Below, piece by piece: positions 55,791 through 64,000 of a stretch of DNA of 64,000 nt. The notes beneath the pieces were generated by a model, which saw nothing but the letters and a program-made list of their open reading frames with translations, made no database searches and was not told the origin of the DNA. Numbering within the stretch: position 1 is the stretch's first letter; every line of letters begins with the position of its first letter. The position numbers and the translations under genes were made by a program. This DNA comes from Pollenia angustigena (taxonomy: Eukaryota; Arthropoda; Insecta; Diptera; Polleniidae), in assembly GCA_930367215.1 (NCBI GenBank), contig OV884059.1, positions 68,543,393 to 68,607,392 on the forward strand, read 5' to 3'.

Positions 55791-56869
55791 AGTTTATGTT
55801 TAAAATATAATTTTTTATGCGAAAATTGATTAAATAAACTAAAAAACCGCAATAGAATCCACTTTTAGTTAGACCAAACTAAAGGAAATATAATTTTTTT
55901 GTTTCGCAAAAAAAACATATTTTACCAAAATTTCGAAATAAATGAAAAATCCAGCTGTGCTGCTATAGAAAACAATATTCCAAGCAAAACAAGCCGTAAA
56001 TGATTCTGTCTACAACGTTTGATTTTATGCAAAAAAGCTGAAAAATTTTAGTATTTATAATAACCAGACGAACATTCAATAATTAAAAATATTTATTTTT
56101 GTTGTTAGTTAAAGTTTAAGTTATTAAGAAATTTATTCTTCTTCATCATACAGACAAAAATTGAATTTTTTTCCATTTATTAAAATAGTAAATGCCCGTT
56201 GTACACACTATTGATGGTGTCCAACTCTCCCACGTGTAACACTAAAAGATAAATATGTTTCACACAAGTAGAACGGCAAAGAATTCTGATGATGAGAATG
56301 TGGTTGTTCTTGAAACTAGTAAATTCGACCCAAGTTAAATCCCGTGTTCAGTTAGGAATAAAATGATCAAACAATTTGAATTCATTTCATGTTGTAAATT
56401 CCTTCCTTCACTAAAAATAATTCAATAAAAATTAAATTTAATGAACACAACCCTAATTAAAATATTAAAAACCACAATTTAATTATTTCGATAGTGATTT
56501 CACACACATAACAAAAGTAATTTAAACTTACTACACGCCTCCATGTTAGATATTTTAATTTAACTGATTAGAGGTAAGACTTAATAATTCTGCCGGCATG
56601 CTACGGCGATTATCTACACTGGTTCAAGTAGTCTAGTTAATATGATAACAATTGCCCATTATATACCGATTTTGGTAAAACAAAGTGTCATATCAACATA
56701 TCCAATGACAGTTAACTGTCGGAAGATGTATTCATCTTATTTTTTTCAAAGGTTGGCAACAAATTTCCATGAAATTTTATTAAATTGGACTTTGGCCTAT
56801 ATTATTGCAACTGCAACAAGTAAGCAAGTATGGACGGTCAAGCCCGAACATTTGATATCCTACACCGTA
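55791..56869. other. 1.1 kb non-coding stretch
   Basis: No recognised element. The 103-codon ORF at 56642-56953 runs into the dispersed repeat and is unlikely to be a gene. Confidence 0.45.
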
Positions 56870-57520
56870 GTGTATATAGACAATTTTTCGAGAGTGTCCT
56901 TTCAGGAACTAATGGACAATCATAGACTCGTCAAAACAAGATTATGTTATTAATCTAAGATTCATATTTAAGTACTTTGTGTCGAATATTACCTAGATAT
57001 TAACATCCAAATGAGATTTGCTCGTCTTAAAACGATTTCAGAAAGGGGGTTTCTATGGGCCTTTGGTCTATTGGACCTACTCTTATTGTCGCTAAATTTT
57101 GTATCAATACCAACATTTACAAAGAAGATATGGCTTTTTAAGTTATTTGTATTGTCAAGTATGAACCGATTTAGAAAAAGTTGTTAAGAAGATTTATGTA
57201 GCATTAAGATATTTTTGGACCAAATTTATTCTAAATACCAACATAAGTCAATGGGCACAAAAAGTCTTTTCCAGAAAAATTTGTGTTGAGGCCATGTGAA
57301 TTTATGAGCCGATTCTCCCCATTTTCAATAGACGTCGTTCTAATGACAATTGAAACGTATGTAATAAATTACATAAAATGAAAATTGGAACCTTTACTTT
57401 GCGTGCAAAGTTACATGGACAAACAACTAAAGTTAGCCAACCGGACGGATGGACATCGTTAGATTGAATCGAAAAAGTATTGGCTCTAGGACCAATATTT
57501 GTAATTGTTACACACATGCG
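56870..57520. repeat. Dispersed repeat, uninterrupted copy
   Basis: Homologous in order to 31606-32102 plus 33945-34180 (see that entry); shows the site before hAT insertion. Confidence 0.65.
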
Positions 57521-57737
57521 CCCAATGCAATTTTGTAATTTCCTATAAAAGAACGAATTCGTTTAAAGTAAGATAAATTGATTTCGAAATTACCCTAGTT
57601 TTTTTAACGTAATTGAAATTAAATGCATACCCTTCTTAATACAATACATTGTTAAATACTGTTTAATAGCTGGCGTAACGTTAAACGCAACAATTGTTTG
57701 CATATGATGGTGATTATGGCTGGGGTGTCAAATTAAA

Positions 57738-57987
57738 TCGGCCCCTTTGCGCGAAATTATCGTGTGTTACAAAAACCAAATTTTACAGGAGGGCCATTTT
57801 TCTACATTTCTCTGCTATCACTTGCAATATCAAAATGAAAATTTACATTCAATTTTTGGAGCAACGAAGTGGAATTTGCATACAATATTTTGTCAGGTGA
57901 CGTCTCTTTGAATGTAGAACAAGATTGCATCACCAACTCAATTTCAAAAAAATTGGCAGATACGATAATTTCGCGCAAAGGGGTCGA
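57738..57987. mobile_element. ~250-bp MITE related to 17512-17765
   Basis: TCGGCCCCTTTGCGCGAAAT and the complement TTTCGCGCAAAGGGGTCGA; TA follows on the right. Inner similarity to the other copy includes CCAAATTTTACA/TCAAATTTTACA. Confidence 0.65.
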
Positions 57988-58399
57988 TATGTTTATAGAT
58001 TAATGAAACGAATTTGAAAATTTGTTTAATGACTTTTTTATAAATCAAAATAGTTTTTATGAATTTGGGGGTTGTTAATCTTTATGTATTTTAGCAAAAA
58101 TAATATTTATTAAATTGATTTTTTCCTTATCTTACAACTTTATCCAGAACCATAAAATTGAATAAACGAGCAGGAGAAAAAGGAAAGAAAAGAATAATTG
58201 AGGTTATCTAATTTATCATTAATGAAAAAGATGTTCATATTTCTTTCTTCATTGCTAGGAATACTGTTGTATGTGTGTGTATAAAGATAAAGTTTAGACA
58301 ATCATTGGAAACACATGGACAAATGATTGATTGGTGGCTGGTTGATAAAATGGACAGATGGTAAGTTGGCGTGAATAGATAAACGAAAAGAAAAAAAAC
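57988..58399. other. Non-coding stretch
   Basis: Short TGGTTGGT-like repeats near 58330-58430; nothing else recognised. Confidence 0.4.
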
Positions 58400-58724
58400 A
58401 CACCAATAAACAAATTGTCGGTTGGTCATGGTTAGATAATTTTTATTTTATTTTACTACAAAGCACACGAAGCAAACAATAAACAAAAACAATAAAGCAA
58501 AAAATATTGATGGTACCCTTTTCCAAAAGGCAGTGCTATAAAATCAATAGATTTATAAACAAGGCAAGTTTTTTAAGTTATTTTCTAAATAAATATATAT
58601 TTGCGTATGTCAGAATAATTTTTGAGAAAGAAAGGTTTTGTATATGATTACATATCGCTCATTTGCTCCAAGACCGGCATAACTCAAAAAATTTAATTTT
58701 GGAGTTTGAGATGCAGAATTGTTC

Positions 58725-59108
58725 CACTCAAAATATTATGTAGTTAAATTCAAACGAAAATTCATTTTAAACAAATTTAAATTCATTTAAAAAACGGATC
58801 CTGTACATTTCATTTAAAGCAAATGATTTTCACAGTCATTTTTAAATTTTTTATTTATTAAACAGCATATTCCTTAAAATTTAACAGTTTTTACTTTTAA
58901 AAAATACATTTTAACCAACAAAAATCAAACTACATAAAAAAATAAAAACGAAAAAACATTATTTTTTGGTAGTTAGTTTTTTGAATAACAAACATAAATG
59001 TTAAAAAATAAAATTATTCGTAAAATAACTATATTTTTATTCAAATTTAACAGTACGGAAAACGAATTTAATAACCCACAATCAGTTACTGTAATAATTT
59101 TATAAGTG
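58725..59108. mobile_element. 384-bp MITE in triplication unit 1
   Basis: CACTCAAAATATTATG and TAATAATTTTATAAGTG ends match the 43261-44197 family (CAGTTACTGTAATAAT near the right end in both). The other units read GAATTGTTCGTTTTG, so the duplicated dinucleotide is TC rather than TA. Confidence 0.8.
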
Positions 59109-59564
59109 TCGTTTTGTTTTTCTTTATATTGTGTATAACATTCATCTTTATATCTTTTATACTTTCTCAGTTTGAAGAGAATGTGTCTTCTTTTTTTCTA
59201 AGTAGTTAGAGCAAATCAAAAACTTTAAATGCGTTTATCTCGAAATGATTTTTTTTTTGAGTTATGCCGGTCTTGCACCCATAAACAAATTGTCGGTTGG
59301 TCATGGTTCGATAATTTTTATTTTACTACAAAGCACACGAAGCAAACAATAAACAAAAACAATAAAGCAAAAAATATTGATGGTTCCTTTTCCAAAGGGC
59401 AGTGCTATAAAATCGATAGATTTATAATCAAGGCAAGTTTTTTAAGTTATTTTCTAAATAAATATGTATTTGCGTATGTCAGAATAATTTTTGAGAAAGA
59501 AAGGTTTTGTATATGATTACATATCGCTCATTTGCTCCAAGACCGGCATAACTCAAAAAATTAA

Positions 59565-59838
59565 GGCCCTAAATTTGTAAAACGCAAACGCAACGCCAAA
59601 AATTATATTGAAAGCAAAAACAAAATCGAAAATATTTCATAATTTTGTTGTTGTTTTCTATAGAAATGTATATTGAATTTTTAAATTTTAAACGCTGCGT
59701 ATCTTGTGGCGTTGATAATTTTAAAACGCAATATGTATTTCTATAGAAAGCAACAACAAAATTTTGACAAATTTTTGAAATTGTTTTTGCTTTCAATGTT
59801 ATTTTTAAGATTGCGTTGCGCTTTACAAATTTAGGGCC
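59565..59838. mobile_element. 274-bp TTAA-flanked MITE in triplication unit 2
   Basis: GGCCCTAAATTTGTAAAACG and its near-complement on the right, flanked by TTAA (59561-59564, 59839-59842). Units 1 and 3 show the empty TTAA-like site. Inner arms CGCAACGCC and AACGCTGCG extend the inverted repeat. TTAA targeting suggests piggyBac mobilisation. Confidence 0.9.
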
Positions 59839-60544
59839 TTAATTTTGGAGTTTGAGATACAGAATTGTTCGTTTTGTTTTTCTTTATATTGTGTTTGAAA
59901 TTCATCTTTATATCTTTTATACTTTCTCAGTTTGAAGAGAATGTGTCTTCTTTTTTTCTAAGTAGTTAGAGCAAATCAAAAACTTTAAATGCGTTTATCT
60001 CGAAATGATTTTCTTTTTGAGTTATGCCGGTCTTGCACCCATAAACAAATTGTCGGTTGGTCATGGTTCGATAATTTTTATTTTACTACAAAGCACACGA
60101 AGCAAACAATAAACAAAAACAATAAAGCAAAAAATATTGATGGTTCCTTTTCCAAAGGGCAGTGCTATAAAATCGATAGATTTATAATCAAGGCAAGTTT
60201 TTTAAGTTATTTTCTAAATAAATATGTATTTGCGTATGTCAGACTAATTTTTGAGAAAGAAAGGTTTTGTATATGATTACATATCACTCATTTGCTCCAA
60301 GACCGGCATAACTCAAACAATTAAATTTTGGAGTTTGAGATGCAGAATTGTTCGTTTTGTTTTTCTTTATATTGTGTATGAAATTCATCTTTATATCTTT
60401 TATACATTCTCAGTTTGAAGAGAATGTGTCTTCTTTTTTTCTAAGTAGTTAGAGCAAATCAAAAACTTTAAATGCGTTTATCTCGAAATTAATTTTTTGG
60501 AGTTATGCCGGTCTTGCAGCAAATGAGCGATATATACTTCCATC

Positions 60545-60610
60545 GACTGGACCCATGTTCTGTTAATTTACAAAATATTCCATCGTTTCACTCATGTCGA
60601 AAACTATTAA
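60545..60610. mobile_element. Deleted end of the 4168-4881 family
   Basis: CCCATGTTCTGTTAA, ACAAAATATTCCATCGTTTC and ACTCATGTCGAAAACTAT follow each other as at 4168-4290 but with two internal deletions. Confidence 0.65.
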
Positions 60611-62030
60611 GGGCCATTATTACAACTTACAAATAGTTATCTTATGATGATATCTGAGAGATATATGGTTTTTCGTTACTACAAGCTAAGGATTGTTGTA
60701 AAAGTCAAAGATATCCGCTTGTTCTTGTTTTTTAGCTAGGTATGTCTAGATGTCAATTGGAAAATAGTGGTAGTTCGAATTCCAAAAACTTTTAATCCAA
60801 TTTGTTTAACGGATTTTCAAACTATTCGACTATTTGCAAGGCCGAACTTTATTGAAAGTTTCTTCAAACTTAGAAAACATTTTTAAAGCTTCAAAGTTTT
60901 CTAAAACACGCTTTACACATTCATTACTGAAATCCATCGGGTAATGCTCGGATGAACAAGTTTATTGGGATTGGGCTTTAAATTCCACAACTCTTGAAAA
61001 GCAGTTAGCTCATAAGTTGGTTTTGAACTATCATGCACATTGTTGTATATGTTTTTCATTCCTTTTCTACTTTGTCTGGTAAGGTTTCACAGGCATGGGA
61101 AGCGACCAAATTAAAACTGTGCCATTACATTTCAAACTAAATGGCCAAGGTCTATCCAATAGGTCTGCGCAAGAAGCCAGATGCTTATTTTGTTTATTCT
61201 TCAACGATGTCAAAAGTTGTTTGCATTTTCCTTTAACATGTACTTATATTTTTGTTTGCGTTTTTGGTTTTTTGCAACACATACATCCACACAAAAGACA
61301 TCCCAGCTAGCATAGGCTGTTTGTTAGACGATAATGTTTAATATACAACTCCTTAAAGAATCTTCTGATGATTATCTGACGATTAACAAAAAAATCGAAT
61401 TTTTTTTATTTATTACTTTTTTTTACAAATTTTTAGACAACACGCTCGACTTTTAATCTTGGAATGAACCTTTTGCGACTCTCTGTAAGAGTCATATAAC
61501 AATTGCTAAATAGGAGCGTTTTTGAAATATGAAAATTCTATTATCAATACAATTTCAATAAAACCAACCGACCTAAGGATCTGTAAATTAAGGATTTTCC
61601 GACAGGATAGTGTTGCTTTCGCAACCTTAAAGGTTTGTTTCATGTAAATTGTATGAAAATTAGAAGTTTTAACATGCAAAAGACGCTTGATGCCCATTTT
61701 TAGGTAGCTCAGTTATACGGCTGAGCATTGCACGAGTTGTAAAATAATCCCTACATGAGGCTCATACGACTCTAGGCATGCTTTTGAAAAGACTCGCTAG
61801 ATAATCTCTACATACATCACAAACGATTCCCTTTACGATTAATATAAGCGTCTTTCGCTGCGTTATAGAAGAATCTCTCATACGAATCAGCACGTGTAAC
61901 AGTTTCTCCCGTGCTAGGAATTGTCTACAATTAAAAAATGAGCTCGTCGACGAACAAAAACACACTTTGTGAGATTCCCAACAGAGAACGGCTTTGTGCA
62001 ATTGCAAAAAATTTTGTTTTTAAGTTGACA
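60611..62030. other. 1.4 kb without genes; carries a repeat related to the hAT interior at 46.7-47.6 kb
   Basis: 61436-61990 shares blocks in order with 46737-47410 (ACACGCTCG, TTTAATCTTGGAATG, GAACCTTTTGCGA, AAAGACTCG, CGATTCCC, ATTGTCTACAATTAAAAAATG). It may be another decayed copy. ORFs on both strands are short. Confidence 0.5.
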
Positions 62031-62172
62031 TTTTTTTTTTAATTCCCTATGCTAATCCCCGCGAAGCTTGACGCTTGTCTGCAGGAAAGAAACCAGATAC
62101 TCTGGCGGGTATCGAACCCGCAATCCCGGGGTTGATAGACTAGCCCACTACTAGCTAGCCTACCGGGGCACT
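62031..62172 (-). mobile_element. tRNA-derived SINE, copy 2
   Basis: About 90% alike to 37467-37606 by eye: B box GGTTCGATACC (62108-62118), A-box region TAGGCTAGCTAG, body GCATAGGGAATT, poly(A) on the minus strand (T run 62031-62040). Confidence 0.85.
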
Positions 62173-62304
62173 CCAAATCGTATTAAATGAACAGCAACAA
62201 ATACACTCACTTGCGGTCACACAATCAAACTTGCGCAACCGCAAATATTCGCTGCTGGTTTGAAGTCATTCAAATAATACACATCGTGCTTTGTTATTTA
62301 TACC

Positions 62305-63710
62305 CAGTGTTGCCACTTTCTGGGTAATTACCCGAATTTGGTATAATTTTTACGGTCGTGGGTAGAGCATGGGTAATTTCTTTTAGGTGTAATTCAGGTG
62401 TTATTTGAAATTTTTACTTCAGATACCCAAATAAAATCAAGATTCGATTTCAGTGATAACATTTATTTCTTTTTAAATATTGTTGCTGAGAAATGCGCAG
62501 CCTTCTGAGCCAAAATCTCGGTTTCTTTTTAAGAAACGACTTTAATCATTAAACATACATATATTTTCAAATGTTTGGTAATGAATGTCGCAAGATGGAC
62601 CCTTAGATTTGGGTAAAGATGCCTATCATAGTGATTTCGTACCTGAAGTTTATTGAAAAAAGTTATTCAAACTAAAAACTTGCCTGGGGGAAGATATGTT
62701 TCCAATATTGCAACACATAATTAATTTTATTTCTATCTTGCTACTTTTTAATGCTTTGGTTTGAAGAATATTTAACGCCCTTTACAGTTGTAAAACTGAA
62801 TAACGAAAGGGACAGTTGCATAAAACTCTGCAGGCATTTTGTTTACTAAATAAGGTATAAAGGGTATTTTTTAAGACCATGAAACTTAAAATGTTAGATA
62901 ACACAAAAAAAAATTAATTTTAATCGCAGATTGATACACGGCATTACGATTTGAAACTGATTTACAACAAATAGACACCGCGTCTGTCCTTGACGAAACG
63001 CATTGCAGACGTCCAATTTTGTTTCTTTTTTTCGAATAAAATGAACAATGTTGACCTCCAAGACACCGATGGTTGCTGGTTTATCAGCATTAACCACTGA
63101 CTTCACACCCCTTCACAGCACGGCCTTGAAGTCTAATTGACAGTTTATTTTCTCTAAATCAACACATCGCCTTCATTTGTGAAAAATAAGTTGCGTCATT
63201 TAAATCATGAAGTCACCTTTAAGTTGCGAAAATCGATGGCTGATTTTCAAAGTATATTGGGATAATTTGGTGGCGTTGTTCAACCACTTATCTATTTATG
63301 ATGATGTGCCTGATCAAAAAGTGAAAATATTATGACAGTTCGTTTGACAGCTAACCTTTCCTAAGCTCTATGGGGCTAAAACGCATCCATTATAAAGCAA
63401 TGACAAGGAACATTTTAAACCTTCCCAAGATATATCAACCAAATGTGGAAGTTAAAATCATTATTTTAGCAGTTTTATTTTATTTTTTATTTTTTTTTTT
63501 AGTCTTTAATGTTATATTTGTTAATTTAAATAAAATTCTCAGTTCGACTTATATTGATCTTGTTTAAACCAGTTTGTTGTGTTTTTGCTTCTTTGTAAAT
63601 GCCTTTTTAATAAATAAAATTAAAATTTTATATCAGGTGTAATTTTATTAAAATCGGGTAATTTTGCTTCATCTCAAGTGTAATTTTGAATCTTGCTGGT
63701 GGTAACACTG
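62305..63710. mobile_element. 1.4-kb hAT-type element with exact 8-bp target duplication
   Basis: TTTATACC at 62297-62304 and 63711-63718 flank CAGTGTTGCCAC and the complement of CAGTGTTACCACC. Subterminal GGTGTAATTT/GGGTAATTT motifs recur. No transposase motif; the 70-codon ORF at 62894-63106 (minus) is unrecognised. Confidence 0.9.
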
Positions 63711-63718
63711 TTTATACC

Positions 63719-64000
63719 ATCGTTAGCTTCGTTTTTTAATAAAGATGTTTGTGTGTTCGGTGCGACAATGATTGTTTTGGTAAAGAAAAAAAAAAAAAAA
63801 TACAAACAATAAAGCCAGAAATCAAGCAATTATTACTCATGAAGACATTCAGCAGTTACTATGTAGTACAAGAAAAAAAATTTAAATGAAACTAAACGCA
63901 CATATGTAGGTACAAACAATTTCCATAGAAACAGAATACTTTTTTTTATCATCTTAAAAAGTACAGTAGTTCTGTATGTAGGTACAATGCAGTGATGTTA
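63719..64000. other. A+T-rich end of window
   Basis: Nothing recognised. Confidence 0.5.

Larger units (their letters stand above)
58400..60533 (+). repeat. Tandem triplication of flank plus inverted-repeat element, with two later MITE insertions
   Basis: AAACAAATTGTCGGTTGGTC recurs at 58408, 59284 and 60044. Each unit is ~245 bp of flank followed by an element that begins ATATCGCTCATTTGCT...AAGACCGGCATAACTC and ends GAGTTATGCCGGTCTT. Only the last copy keeps the full right terminus (GCAAATGAGCGATAT, 60533). Units are nearly identical, so the triplication is recent. Unit 1 contains a MITE at 58725-59108 and unit 2 one at 59565-59838. Confidence 0.9.

Noticed and set aside
56642..56953. 103-codon ORF as a gene
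   Set aside because: Its 3' half lies in a dispersed repeat also found at 31.6 kb, where the frame is not kept.
59229..60276. Two nearly identical 95-residue ORFs (59229-59516, 59989-60276)
   Set aside because: Identity comes from a recent tandem duplication. The first copy of the unit does not keep the frame and no motif is seen.

Overview
This window is a transposon graveyard from an insect, most likely a calyptrate fly. The grounds are strong A+T bias, short 60-80 nt introns, an arthropod TATA/TCAGTT core promoter, and a mix of element families typical of Diptera: LOA-like, RTE-like and other non-LTR elements, Penelope-like element, DUF4817-type mariner, Tc1, PIF/Harbinger, several hATs, tRNA SINEs, Helitron-like elements and many MITEs. 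The species assignment is inference. I found no convincing intact host gene. Almost every ORF longer than about 60 codons is either a decayed transposon protein or a chance reading of repeats.

Layout. 0-5 kb: PIF/Harbinger transposase relic (-), Penelope-like relic (+) with a hammerhead ribozyme, and a 714-bp inverted-repeat element. 5-11 kb: a LINE 3' fragment (+), then a nearly full-length but broken LOA-like LINE (-). 11-19 kb: three mariner relics, a 5'-truncated LINE and a small MITE. 19.8-21.7 kb: a Helitron-like element holding a minisatellite, a Tc1 insertion and a long (CATA)n tract. 24-30 kb: a TTAA element, a ribozyme-bearing repeat, and a hAT with a perfect 8-bp target duplication. 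29.7-30.3 kb: a promoter followed by a one-stop pseudogene of unknown family. 31.6-34.2 kb: a three-level nest (hAT, hAT-like, ribozyme repeat), each level with its own exact target duplication. 37-40 kb: third ribozyme repeat, tRNA SINE, and a MITE split by a Helitron-like element with a 400-bp minisatellite. 40.8-44.2 kb: a hAT holding two further elements, one exactly at its terminal TA. 44.3-47.7 kb: tandem 386-bp units that each carry a hammerhead motif, interrupted by three elements. 48.6-49.9 kb: a TA-flanked element with a tiny spliced ORF. 51-56 kb: two LINE relics, each broken by insertions. 58-60.5 kb: a tandem triplication. 62-63.7 kb: SINE and a hAT-like element.

Most notable observation: three unrelated sequence families (3525-3577; 25550-25613 with relatives near 32.6 and 37.2 kb; 45135-45197 with relatives near 44.3 and 46.4 kb) fold on paper as hammerhead ribozymes. 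Two of them have very short self-complementary stem III. One family is present in circularly permuted copies, and one copy is bounded by a 12-bp target duplication. Another is arranged in tandem. This looks like self-cleaving, retrozyme-like or Penelope-terminal-repeat RNA that multimerises and reinserts.

Limits: all family calls are from reading motifs by eye. No alignment, folding program or database search was run.
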